Assembly: GCF_022968395.1 (NCBI RefSeq)
Contig: NZ_JALJQZ010000004.1
Span: forward strand, 1 to 64,000
DNA: 64,000 bases
From: Affinirhizobium lemnae
GTDB lineage: Bacteria > Pseudomonadota > Alphaproteobacteria > Rhizobiales > Rhizobiaceae
Direction: 5' to 3'
The position numbers were made by a program, and so were the translations under genes. Below the pieces are notes generated by a model. It was not told where the DNA came from. It worked only from the letters and a program-made list of their open reading frames with translations, and ran no database searches. Each line of letters starts with the position of its first letter. Position 1 is the stretch's first letter. This document shows, piece after piece, positions 37,656 through 45,559 of the stretch.

Positions 37656-38821
37656 CGCACCCGCTCCATGATGGAAACGTAATTGGCCACGGCGGTTCCT
37701 CCCATGTTGAACACGCCGCCAAGCCCTGACATCTTAACCTGCATGTCGCCTGCCTCGCCGGAAAGCTGCATGGCCGCCATCACATGCATGGAAACGCCGG
37801 TTGCGCCGATCGGGTGGCCTTTGGCCTTCAATCCGCCGGATGCATTGACGGGCAGTCGTCCGGATTTGGCCGTCAGGCCTTCGCGCACCACGTGCCTCCC
37901 CTCGCCCGGTCTGGCGAGCCCCATGGCTTCGTATTCGATGAGTTCGGCAATGGTGAAGCAGTCATGCGTCTCGACAAATGAAAGATCGTCAAGGCTTGCC
38001 CCGGCAAGCTCCAGGGCGCCCGCCCAGGCACGTCTCGCCCCTTCGAAGGCAAGCGGATCGCGGCGGCTGAGCGCCAGCACATCGTTCACATGCTTGCGCC
38101 CGCGAAAACCGATGGCGCGCGAGAGGGGCGCGGCTGTCTCCTCGTCCGCCAGCACAAGGGCCGCCGCACCGTCAGAGATCAGCGAGCAATCGGTGCGCCG
38201 AAGCGGCGCGGCCACATAGGGGTTTTTCTCGGAAACCGTGTTGCAGAAGTCGAAGCCGAAATCCTTGCGCATATGCGCATAGGGATTGGAAACGCCGTTT
38301 TCGTGGTTCTTGGCCGAAATCATCGCCAGCTCTTCCGAGCAATCGCCATAGCGCTGGAAATAGGCCTGCGCAATGCGCCCGAACTGCCCCGCAAATCCGC
38401 CCGGAATGTCGCCCTCTTCGGCACGATAGCAGGCCGAGAGAAGGATATCCCCCACCTCCGCCGTCGGCAGTGCGGTCATTTTCTCGGCGCCCACCACAAG
38501 GGCCATCCGCCCCCTCCCCGCCTCGATGAAGTCCATGGCGCTGTAGAGGGCCGCAGACCCCGTGGCGCAGGCGTTTTCAAAGCGAACGGCGGGTGTATAG
38601 GTCAGTCGTTCATCGCCCATGGCAACAAGAGCCGCCTGGAAATCCTGTTTCGAAAAGCCGTTGTTCATGACCCCGACGAAGATGCCGTCGATATCTGCCG
38701 CTCCGATGCCGGAATGCTCGAGAGCCGGTGCAACGACCGAGGCCATCAGCTGCTCGGTGTTTTCCAGCGGGGATTTTCCGAAAGGCGAATGAGCCCATCC
38801 GACGATCTGTGCCTTGCTCAT
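37652..38821 (-). CDS. Thiolase family protein (SCP-x/lipid-transfer-like acetyltransferase)
   Basis: A 389-residue thiolase-fold protein. The nucleophilic cysteine is in RFENACATGSAALY, about residue 84-90. VETHDCFTIAE precedes NASGGLKAKGHPIGATG, which holds the catalytic histidine. The C-terminal segment reads GLGGVFNMGG and lacks the second active-site cysteine of classical thiolases, as in SCP-x-like members. Its start overlaps the IclR stop by 4 bases. It would cleave or condense a beta-ketoacyl-CoA in the pathway of the adjacent ligase and SDR. Confidence 0.85.
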   Translation of the reverse strand: MSKAQIVGWAHSPFGKSPLENTEQLMASVVAPALEHSGIGAADIDGIFVGVMNNGFSKQDFQAALVAMGDERLTYTPAVRFENACATGSAALYSAMDFIEAGRGRMALVVGAEKMTALPTAEVGDILLSACYRAEEGDIPGGFAGQFGRIAQAYFQRYGDCSEELAMISAKNHENGVSNPYAHMRKDFGFDFCNTVSEKNPYVAAPLRRTDCSLISDGAAALVLADEETAAPLSRAIGFRGRKHVNDVLALSRRDPLAFEGARRAWAGALELAGASLDDLSFVETHDCFTIAELIEYEAMGLARPGEGRHVVREGLTAKSGRLPVNASGGLKAKGHPIGATGVSMHVMAAMQLSGEAGDMQVKMSGLGGVFNMGGTAVANYVSIMERVR

Positions 38822-39687
38822 GATGTTGCTCTCCTGGCCTGTCTTCGTTGATCGGGCTCTGCGCGCGATGGCGAACGACTGGCCATCATCTCGCCGATGC
38901 GGGTTTCGATGCGTCCGACTTCTTCGCGCAAAATGGCGGCCAGTTCCGGTTGCCGCTCAGGGCGCATGCGACTGTCGATGGCGGCAATGCTGAGGGCGCC
39001 CGCAATGCTTCCGTCCGGGTTGCGGATCGCCACGCCAACGCCCCAGGAATTGGCAAGAATGAGGCCCGGATTGAGCGAATAGCCGTTTGCCCGCGTCTGT
39101 TCCACGCCGTCTCGAAGCTGATCTTTTGCAATCATCGGATATTTGTCGGCAATGATCTCGGCATTGGCGGCCAGAATCTGGTCTATCTCCCGGTCCGGCA
39201 GCGCAGCCAGCATGGCAAGCGATCCGGCACCGATGCCGAGCGGGTGCTCGAACCCCGCCTGCAGGGCATGGGTGCGCACGGGCCATGTGCCCTCCTCGCG
39301 ATAGAGGCAGAGCGAGAACGTGTCGCGCCGGACGGAGAGAAAGCTTGAATCCTCCGTTCGCCGTGAAATACGCCGCAGCCCGTCCTGCGCCATCTGCAGC
39401 AAACCGAAGCGACGGGAAGAGAGCGTGCCCAGCACATAGGCCTCTTCCCCAAGATAGTATCTCCGTGTGGTCTCGTCCTGTTCCACGAGGCCCGCGCGCA
39501 TCAGGGCAAGCAGCAGGCGGCGCACCGTCGGCTTGTTGGACCCGCTCTGCACCACGAGATCCGTCAGTCCCACCCCGCGCTCGGCATGACGACCGACCAT
39601 GGAAAGAAGCGTGAGCGCACGATCGACCGCCTGGGCGCCCTTCAGCTCTCCCTCGTCCCGTGCCGATTTCTGGATCGTGGTTGCCAT
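38818..39687 (-). CDS. IclR family transcriptional regulator
   Basis: A 289-residue IclR protein. The N-terminal winged HTH (about residues 18-85) reads AVDRALTLLSMVGRHAERGV, then NKPTVRRLLLALMRAGLVEQ. The C-terminal effector domain has SFLSVRRDTFSLCLYREEGT and GAGSLAMLAALPDREIDQIL. It lies inside the leftward operon, between the SDR remnant and the thiolase, and probably controls the TRAP/acyl-CoA genes. Two 17-bp inverted repeats upstream of the TRAP gene are candidate binding sites. Confidence 0.88.
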   Translation of the reverse strand: MATTIQKSARDEGELKGAQAVDRALTLLSMVGRHAERGVGLTDLVVQSGSNKPTVRRLLLALMRAGLVEQDETTRRYYLGEEAYVLGTLSSRRFGLLQMAQDGLRRISRRTEDSSFLSVRRDTFSLCLYREEGTWPVRTHALQAGFEHPLGIGAGSLAMLAALPDREIDQILAANAEIIADKYPMIAKDQLRDGVEQTRANGYSLNPGLILANSWGVGVAIRNPDGSIAGALSIAAIDSRMRPERQPELAAILREEVGRIETRIGEMMASRSPSRAEPDQRRQARRATS

Positions 39688-39689
39688 GG

Positions 39690-39992
39690 TCAGGAAAACG
39701 CCCCCATGGCGCAGCTCTGACCGCCATCCACCGGCAGGCAGACCCCGGTGATGAACTTCGCTTCGTCGGAGGCTTGCCGGGTCACGTCTGCGGCAATCGC
39801 AATGGAGGCGAAGCCCTCCTGCGCGATGAGCTGGTGGGTCTCGTTAGCCGCATCGAGAACCAGATCGACGCAGGCGACCTGCGCTCCCTCGCGCGCATAT
39901 TCCATCGCGGCGGCCTTGCCATTCCCGTAACCGGGGCCGGACGAGCCTGCGCCGAAGACGATTGCGCGTTTTCCTGAAAGCCTGCCTGCCAC
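39690..39992 (-). pseudogene. SDR with a large internal deletion
   Basis: The frame begins with GTG and reads AGRLSGKRAIVFGAGSSGPG, a normal SDR N-terminus, followed by EYAREGAQVACVDLVLDAAN and ASIAIAADVTRQ. It then jumps directly to SDEAKFITGVCLPVDGG, the usual SDR C-terminus. The roughly 150 central residues, including the catalytic Ser and YxxxK, are missing. The reading frame is kept, so the 100-residue product might be made, but it cannot be a working dehydrogenase. It lies between dctP and the IclR gene. Confidence 0.7.
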
Positions 39993-40062
39993 GATTGGGC
40001 TCCGCCATTGTTCAAAGGGAAAGCAGGGGCAGAGCCATTGCCCTACCCCCATGTCGTTGCAA

Positions 40063-41073
40063 TCAGCCGAGGCTGGAACCAACGGCCTTTTCGAGAATGC
40101 CCCAGGCCTCGTCGCCGTATTTGGCCTTCCATTCGGAATAGAAGCCTGCTTCCTTCAGCGCAGCCCGGAAAAGGCTGGCATCGGTATCGTTGAAGGTCAT
40201 GCCCTTCGCCACGAGATCGTCCTTCACGGAGGCGTTCAGCTTGGCAACGTCTTCGCGTTCTTTCTTGCCCGCCTCGTTCAGATGCTTGGCAACGATCCCG
40301 CGCAGGTCTTCCGGCAGGCGTTCCCAGGCGCGCTTGTTGGCGAGGAACCAGAAGCCATCCCACATATGGTTGGTCACGGAGCAGAACTTCTGCACCTCGA
40401 ACAGCTTGGCCGTCGAAATGATGGCCAGCGGGTTTTCCTGGCCGTCGACGACGCCCGTCTGCAAGGCAGTATAGACTTCGGCGAAATTGATGCTGGCAGG
40501 TGCCGACTTGAAGGCTTTGAACATCGAGGTCCAGAGCGGGCTGACAGGCACGCGGATCTTGAAGTTCTGCAGGTCCGCCGGAGACTTGATCGGCTTTGTC
40601 GCGCTGGTGATCTGGCGGAAGCCGTTATCCCAGATCGTATCCATGGCGACAAGATTCTGCTTGGCAATCTCGCCGCGCACATATTTGCCAAGGTCGCCAT
40701 CCATGGCCTTCCAGACGGCGTCATAGTTGGGAAAGGCAAAGCCGATGCCGCTGATCGAGGCGTTCGGAACGAGTGTGGAGAGAATGAGCGGCGACAGCGT
40801 GAAGAACTCCACGCCGCCGGAGCGCACCTGGCTCAGCATGTCGGTATCGGCGCCCAGCTGGCTGCTTGGAAAGATGTTGATCGCAACGCGGCCATTCGTA
40901 TCCTTGGCGATCAGGTCCGCCGCTTCCTTGGCCCGAACGTTCATCGGGTGCGCCGCCGGAAGGTTGTTGGCATATTTGTAATTGAACTCCGCGGCCCGTG
41001 CGCGGGAAACAAAGGCTGTTGTCAGTGCCACGGATCCGGCACCTGCCAGAACAGTGCGTCGATTGATGAGCAT
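40063..41073 (-). CDS. TRAP transporter solute-binding protein, DctP family
   Basis: A 336-residue periplasmic binding protein. The leader, NRRTVLAGAGSVALTTAFVS ending RARAAEF, has a twin-arginine-like pair. The mature part includes YKYANNLPAAHPMNVRAKEA, INIFPSSQLGADTDMLSQVR, RVPVSPLWTSMFKAFKSAPA and the family arginine region GVVDGQENPLAIIST. GGAGGAG lies upstream of the ATG. It works with the fused DctQM gene directly upstream. The ligand is an organic acid, not further resolved. Confidence 0.9.
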   Translation of the reverse strand: MLINRRTVLAGAGSVALTTAFVSRARAAEFNYKYANNLPAAHPMNVRAKEAADLIAKDTNGRVAINIFPSSQLGADTDMLSQVRSGGVEFFTLSPLILSTLVPNASISGIGFAFPNYDAVWKAMDGDLGKYVRGEIAKQNLVAMDTIWDNGFRQITSATKPIKSPADLQNFKIRVPVSPLWTSMFKAFKSAPASINFAEVYTALQTGVVDGQENPLAIISTAKLFEVQKFCSVTNHMWDGFWFLANKRAWERLPEDLRGIVAKHLNEAGKKEREDVAKLNASVKDDLVAKGMTFNDTDASLFRAALKEAGFYSEWKAKYGDEAWGILEKAVGSSLG

Positions 41074-41117
41074 TTTCGTTTCTCCTCCCAAAGAAAACAT
41101 GGTTCCTCCTGCCCTCC

Positions 41118-42980
41118 TCAGAGCAGGATGGTCGATAGTGCAGGCACGAAGGCGATGACGAGCAGGCCAATCACCATGGCCGCGAGATAGGGCCATATCG
41201 CACCCATGGCCTCGTCCGGTGACACGTTGCCGATCTTGCAGGCGATGTAGAAGCCGATGCCGATGGGCGGCGCCATCAGGCCGATATTCATGGCAACGAC
41301 GACGACCATGGCATAATGCACGTCGTTGATGCCGACCGCCTTGGCGATCGGGAACATGATCGGTGCCAGAAGAACAATGGCAGGAAGGCCTTCCAGCACG
41401 CAGCCTAGCAGCATGAAGATCAGGATCGAGACGATCATGTAGGTGACCCAGCCACCCGGCAGTCCGGCGATCATGGTGCTGAGCTGGAAGGCAAAGCCGG
41501 TCTGGGTCAGGCTCCAGGCCATGGCGGATGCGGTTCCAAGGATGATCAGGATCGATCCGGAAAGCGCCGCGGTCTCGACCAGCATCCGATAGAGTGTCTT
41601 CAGCGAAATCCCGCCATAAAGCACGGCGCCGATCACCATTGCGTAGAGAACCGCGATTGTCGAAACCTCGGTTGCGGTTGCCACGCCGCCGCCCACCAGC
41701 GAACGGATGAGAAAGGGAAGCACCAGCGCGGGCGCCGCAACCAGCGCCGCCTTGCCCGCCATCGGCCAGGAGGCCTTCATCGCGCCATCCATGTTTTCAT
41801 GACGCGCCTTGACCCAGGCAAGAACCGCAAGCGCCAAAAGCAGAACCATGGCAATGGCAAAGCCGGAGGTGAAAAGGGCTGCAATCGAAACGCCGGCTGC
41901 CGAGCCGAGCACGATGAGAACGATCGAGGGCGGCACCGTATCGGCCATGGCCGCGCCTGTTGCCAGAAGCGCAATCATTTCCTTCGGCTTGTGGCCGCGC
42001 CGCTTCATCTCCGGAAACAGGGCCGGTGCAACGGTCGCCATGTCCGAGACCTTCGAGCCGGAAATGCCCGACACGAGGAAGAGCGAGCCCAGAAGCACCC
42101 AGGACATCCCGGCCCGGACATGGCCGAACATCGTCGACAACAGGTCCACGATTGCCTTGCCCATGCCGGTCGCATCCAGCACGCAGCCGAGCAGAACAAA
42201 GATCGGCACCGAGAGCAGGATGATGCCGGACATGCCTTCGTCCACGCGCCCGACCATGACGATCAGCGGCACCCAGGTGGTGAACACCAGGAAGGACAGT
42301 GCTGCGAGCCCGAAGCAGAAGGCGATCGGAACGCCGAGAACGAGGAAGAGCGCTGCAAATCCGCACAGGAAAATCGCGATGTTGATATTGCCAAGTTGCT
42401 CGAGGACGGGCGACAGCAGCCAGAGCGCAGATCCGACGACGGCCACGGTCAGGACTGCTTGGACGATCTGGTTCAGGCTGGACGTGCGAAAGAGATTGGC
42501 GATCACCAGAACCAGCATCAGCACGATGCCGAATGGCAGCGCGGAGGCGCGAAAACTCATCGGCAGGTTCAGGGCAGCGGAAGTAACGGCCCACTCTTCC
42601 ATGACATAGTCGAGAGATGGCATCAGCATGGCGCCGAGGAAGGTGGCCACGAGCACCAGCGCAAGAGCCGTCACATAGCCGGTCAACCGGTCCGGCACCA
42701 TGCGCAGAAAGAGTGTAAGCCGCAAATGCTCGTTGCGATCAATCGCGATTGCCGAACCCAGCATGGCAAACCACAGGAAGCAGAAAGATGCCGCCTCGTC
42801 GATCCAGACGATCGGCAGATGCAGGGCGTAGCGCGAGGTCACGCCGAGAAGCAGAAGGCCGATCATCACGACAAGCAGAATGGCCGCAACGAATTCAACC
42901 GGCCGCATCAGCGGGGAACCCGATGACGCTCCCTCATGCAGAAGCTCACCATCCAGAACAAGGACCTCATTGGTCGTCAT
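41118..42980 (-). CDS. TRAP transporter fused small and large permease subunits (DctQM)
   Basis: A 620-residue membrane protein. Residues about 30-180 form the four-helix DctQ part (AAILLVVMIGLLLLGVTSRY, IVWIDEAASFCFLWFAMLGS). From about 200 on comes the DctM part of some 12 helices, with FLCGFAALFLVLGVPIAFCF, SGISGSKVSDMATVAPALFP and NIGLMAPPIGIGFYIACKIG. Fused QM proteins are known in the family. GGGAGG precedes the chosen ATG. It starts the leftward operon, with candidate operators 94 and 201 bases upstream. Confidence 0.9.
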   Translation of the reverse strand: MTTNEVLVLDGELLHEGASSGSPLMRPVEFVAAILLVVMIGLLLLGVTSRYALHLPIVWIDEAASFCFLWFAMLGSAIAIDRNEHLRLTLFLRMVPDRLTGYVTALALVLVATFLGAMLMPSLDYVMEEWAVTSAALNLPMSFRASALPFGIVLMLVLVIANLFRTSSLNQIVQAVLTVAVVGSALWLLSPVLEQLGNINIAIFLCGFAALFLVLGVPIAFCFGLAALSFLVFTTWVPLIVMVGRVDEGMSGIILLSVPIFVLLGCVLDATGMGKAIVDLLSTMFGHVRAGMSWVLLGSLFLVSGISGSKVSDMATVAPALFPEMKRRGHKPKEMIALLATGAAMADTVPPSIVLIVLGSAAGVSIAALFTSGFAIAMVLLLALAVLAWVKARHENMDGAMKASWPMAGKAALVAAPALVLPFLIRSLVGGGVATATEVSTIAVLYAMVIGAVLYGGISLKTLYRMLVETAALSGSILIILGTASAMAWSLTQTGFAFQLSTMIAGLPGGWVTYMIVSILIFMLLGCVLEGLPAIVLLAPIMFPIAKAVGINDVHYAMVVVVAMNIGLMAPPIGIGFYIACKIGNVSPDEAMGAIWPYLAAMVIGLLVIAFVPALSTILL

Positions 42981-43073
42981 TGTCGACGGGCCTCCCCTCC
43001 CATGGGCAACGATAGCGATTGTCAGTCCGATCCTCGCCGGAAGTCCCGAAAGCCGCTCCTCAACGACATTCTT

Positions 43074-43090
43074 GATCCGCAATGTGGATC
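43074..43090. promoter_or_regulatory. 17-bp inverted repeat, candidate IclR operator (proximal)
   Basis: GATCCGCAATGTGGATC, with GATCC/GGATC arms. It shares 14 of 17 bases with the element at 43181 and is followed by similar AAT-CTTGA wording on the plus strand. It lies 94 bases before the DctQM start. Duplicate sites of this length fit a dimeric or tetrameric IclR regulator. Confidence 0.45.
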
Positions 43091-43180
43091 GTATTTCAAT
43101 CTTGATGCCGTGATACCAAGCACAAAGCGCTAATACAACTGAAATCTGCGGTCATTAGGAGTAAAATACGACTTGCGATA

Positions 43181-43197
43181 GATCCATATTGTGGATC
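43181..43197. promoter_or_regulatory. 17-bp inverted repeat, candidate IclR operator (distal)
   Basis: GATCCATATTGTGGATC, with the outer bases extending symmetry to AGATCCA/TGGATCT. It lies 107 bases from the proximal copy, near ten helical turns. On the plus strand it falls between a TTGCGA at 43173 and a TAATTA at 43198, which could be the promoter of the possible RNA gene here. Confidence 0.45.
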
Positions 43198-43203
43198 TAA
43201 TTA

Positions 43204-43345
43204 TGTAAATCTTGAGATGTCCGGAGTTCCAGATGGATGCGCTGCGAAGACTTCGCTCGCAAGTGCGGTTCGCGTCCCCTGATTACGGCTGTGAGCCGAA
43301 AGCACGAAGGCCGCTACGGGGGGCAGCGGCCTTCGTCTTTTTCTG
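43204..43345 (+). ncRNA. Possible small RNA with terminal hairpin
   Basis: On the plus strand three consecutive stem-loops are seen: GCGAA-GAC-TTCGC (43244-43256), CGGCT-GTG-AGCCG (43286-43298) and a perfect 12-bp stem with a T-rich tail (43304-43345). No reading frame of note covers them, and no plus-strand gene upstream needs this terminator. A small trans-acting RNA of about 140 nt is a reasonable guess. The 5' end is only estimated from the promoter-like stretch just upstream. Family not recognised. Confidence 0.4.
43304..43345 (+). terminator. Factor-independent terminator
   Basis: ACGAAGGCCGCT pairs perfectly with AGCGGCCTTCGT around a 9-base loop, followed by TCTTTTTCTG on the plus strand. 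On the minus strand the hairpin is followed only by GCTTTCGG, so it would work poorly for the peroxiredoxin transcript that ends nearby. The better direction is plus. Confidence 0.65.
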
Positions 43346-43390
43346 TTTCTGCTGAGAGCGAAATCGAGGAACGTTCGCGCCGGAACGCCG

Positions 43391-44050
43391 TCAGCCTGCC
43401 GGTTGGCGGGTCTTGCGAAGGTATGGCAGAACGGTGTCGAACGAACCGAAACGGGTAACGGCATCCTCGTTGGAAACGGCCGCCGTGATGATCACGTCAT
43501 CGCCCTGCTTCCAGTTGGCGGGCGTTGCCACCTGGTGCTTCGCCGTCAGCTGAATGGAGTCGATCGTGCGCAGGATTTCATCGAAGTTGCGGCCCGTCGT
43601 CATCGGATAGGTCAGGATCAGCTTGATCTTCTTGTCAGGCCCGATCACGTAGACGGAACGCACAGTCGCATTGTCGGCTGGCGTGCGGCCTTCCGATGAA
43701 TTGCCTGCATCCTCCGGCAGCATGTCGTAAAGCTTGGCGACCTTCAGGTCCTTGTCGCCGATCAGCGGATAGTCCACCTCGAAGCCTGTCGCGACCTTGA
43801 TGTCGTCCTTCCACTTCGCATGGCTATCGACCGGATCGACAGAAATGCCGATGACCTTCACATTGCGCTTGGCAAACTCGCCCTGCAGGCCAGCCATCGC
43901 GCCCAGTTCGGTCGTGCAGACAGGCGTGAAATTCTTCGGGTGAGAGAACAGTACGGCCCAGCTGTCGCCGATCCAGTCGTGAAAGCTGATCGTTCCCTTC
44001 GTGGTCTCTGCGGTGAAATCCGGTGCAGTCTGGTTGATGCGCAAACTCAT
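43391..44050 (-). CDS. 1-Cys peroxiredoxin (Prx6-like)
   Basis: A 219-residue thiol peroxidase. The peroxidatic cysteine is C45 in SHPKNFTPVCTTELG. There is no other cysteine, so it is a 1-Cys type. Further family segments are GISVDPVDSHAKWKDDI, YPLIGDKDLKVAKLYDMLP, RSVYVIGPDKKIKLILTYPM and the C-terminal VATPANWKQGDDVIITAAVS of the Prx6 dimer arm. GGAGG precedes the chosen ATG. It reduces hydroperoxides in the cytoplasm and may protect against peroxides made during aromatic degradation by neighbouring pathways (inference). Confidence 0.93.
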   Translation of the reverse strand: MSLRINQTAPDFTAETTKGTISFHDWIGDSWAVLFSHPKNFTPVCTTELGAMAGLQGEFAKRNVKVIGISVDPVDSHAKWKDDIKVATGFEVDYPLIGDKDLKVAKLYDMLPEDAGNSSEGRTPADNATVRSVYVIGPDKKIKLILTYPMTTGRNFDEILRTIDSIQLTAKHQVATPANWKQGDDVIITAAVSNEDAVTRFGSFDTVLPYLRKTRQPAG

Positions 44051-44258
44051 AGTCGAGAATCCTCCTTGGATGGCCCAGTTAACGTGCAAATCGTGACGGA
44101 GTGAAAGCACCGTCTTGTCAATTTGGGTTCCGTGAAGAAACGGAAATGCTTCTCAGGCGCCGGATTGAGTTAAATTTCCCGGACGGTTCCGCTTTCTGCT
44201 CCAATGGTCCTGGTACAGTGCTAGGGGCTGGGGCTACAGGCATCGAAAAGGACGCATC

Positions 44259-44298
44259 AATTGCGTGAATCGGTTGGGGAAAACCGATTCACGCAATT
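44259..44298. repeat. Perfect 17-bp inverted repeat with 6-base loop
   Basis: AATTGCGTGAATCGGTT is followed by GGGGAA and its exact reverse complement. No T run follows, so it is not a typical terminator. It lies 38 bases upstream of the WGR gene start and 209 bases from the peroxiredoxin start on the other strand. It could be an operator, an RNA leader hairpin or the trace of a small transposable element. Confidence 0.7.
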
Positions 44299-44336
44299 CG
44301 TTGGACGAAATACGGTTATTGCCAGAGAATCCGGCC

Positions 44337-44591
44337 ATGCAAGGAAAACAAACGGCACCGGTTCATCTCCATCGCATCGACCCTGAGCGGAACATGCACC
44401 GCTTCTACCTGCTTAGCCTCCAGCCGACACTCTTCGGCGGTGTCTCGGTTACTCGCAACTGGGGCCGTATCGGTTCGTCGGGGCAAACCATGATGCAGAC
44501 TTTCGAAGCCGAAGACGATGCAACCGCCGCCCTCCTCCGCCTCGAGCGGGAGAAGCGGCGCAAGGGCTACCGGGAGCCTGGCCTTCGATAG
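44337..44591 (+). CDS. WGR-domain protein
   Basis: An 84-residue protein made almost only of a WGR domain: HRFYLLSLQPTLFGGVSVTR, NWGRIGSSGQTMMQTFEAED, then TAALLRLEREKRRKGY. The WGR motif itself is in NWGRIG. WGR domains occur in PARPs and in bacterial proteins tied to DNA or molybdate metabolism, and stand-alone copies are common in rhizobia. A GTG at 44265 would add 24 residues but lies within the inverted repeat, so the ATG at 44337 is preferred. Function unknown. Confidence 0.8.
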   Translation: MQGKQTAPVHLHRIDPERNMHRFYLLSLQPTLFGGVSVTRNWGRIGSSGQTMMQTFEAEDDATAALLRLEREKRRKGYREPGLR

Positions 44592-44651
44592 ACCTGTCAC
44601 ACCGCTGCTACTTCATAAGCTTCGGTATCGGACAAGTCTCCGGTCTCAAAC

Positions 44652-45533
44652 TTACATCTTCAGAATGCGGCGGGCGTTTTCCTTCAGGATCAGCGGGCGC
44701 ACCTCGTCCTTGATGCCGATGGTCTCGAAATCCTTCAGCCAGCGTTCGGGCGTCAGGGCTGGCCAATCGGAGCCGAACAGCATCTTCTTCTTCAGAATGC
44801 TATTGGCATATTGCACGAAGATCGGCGGGAAGTATTTCGGCGACCAGCCGGACATGTCGATGTAGACGTTCGGCTTGTGGGTAGCCACCGAAAGCCCCTC
44901 TTCCGTCCAGGGGAAGGAGGGATGCGCCAGCACGATCGTCATGTCGGGAAAGTCCACCGCGACGTCATCGACATGGATAGGCCGCGAATATTTCAGCCGC
45001 ATGCCCATGCCGCCACGCATGCCGGAGCCAACCCCGGTCTGGCCGGAATGAAACAGCGCAATGGCACCCTCTTCCTGAATGGCCTCATAGAGCGGGTAGG
45101 CCATGCGGTCGTCTGGGAAGAAGCCCTGCATGGTGGGATGAAACTTGAAGCCCTTCACGCCGAATTCGCGCACCAGACGGCGTGCTTCGCGCGCGCCCAT
45201 CTTGCCCTTGGCCGGGTCGATGGAGGCAAATGGAATAAGGATGTCGCTATTTTCGGCGGCCAGTTGCGCCACTTCCTCATTGCTGTAGCGGCGGAAACCG
45301 GTTTCGCGCTCGGCATCGACACCGAAGATCACGGCAGCAATCTTGCGCTCGCGGTAATAGGCTGCGGTTTCCTGCACGGTCGGCAACATGCCGTTCGCAC
45401 CGGCAGGATTGCGGAAATAGGTCGCCATCGCGGCTTGGAATTCCAGATAGCCGTCATCGCGCGGGCCGCAGCAGGGCTCCTCCGCATGCGTATGGAAGTC
45501 GATTGCAATCAGTTCATCGAGATTCATTGCCAT
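44652..45533 (-). CDS. Amidohydrolase family protein of the hydroxycinnamate module
   Basis: A 293-residue metal-dependent hydrolase of the Amidohydro_2 type. The HxH metal motif is in IDFHTHAEEPCCG, and further ligand regions are GFKFHPTMQGFFPDD, IVLAHPSFPW and LFGSDWPAL. GGGGAGGAG precedes the ATG. It is downstream of the enoyl-CoA hydratase. In Agrobacterium fabrum, as I recall, an amidohydrolase-like enzyme carries out the last step of CoA-dependent beta-oxidative hydroxycinnamate degradation, cleaving the beta-keto-CoA to the benzoic acid. That role fits here. Confidence 0.8.
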   Translation of the reverse strand: MAMNLDELIAIDFHTHAEEPCCGPRDDGYLEFQAAMATYFRNPAGANGMLPTVQETAAYYRERKIAAVIFGVDAERETGFRRYSNEEVAQLAAENSDILIPFASIDPAKGKMGAREARRLVREFGVKGFKFHPTMQGFFPDDRMAYPLYEAIQEEGAIALFHSGQTGVGSGMRGGMGMRLKYSRPIHVDDVAVDFPDMTIVLAHPSFPWTEEGLSVATHKPNVYIDMSGWSPKYFPPIFVQYANSILKKKMLFGSDWPALTPERWLKDFETIGIKDEVRPLILKENARRILKM

Positions 45534-45559
45534 AGTGTTTCTCCTCCCCTCGCCGGTTC

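Larger units (their letters stand above)
42981..43390. other. Regulatory region between the TRAP operon and the peroxiredoxin
   Basis: About 410 bases without a protein gene. It holds two related 17-bp inverted repeats, a chain of stem-loops on the plus strand and a terminator, each listed separately. On the minus strand this is the upstream region of the TRAP operon and the downstream region of the peroxiredoxin gene. Confidence 0.6.

Noticed and set aside
44265..44336. Longer N-terminus of the WGR protein starting at GTG 44265
   Set aside because: The start would lie inside the left arm of the perfect inverted repeat, and the added residues do not look like part of the domain.
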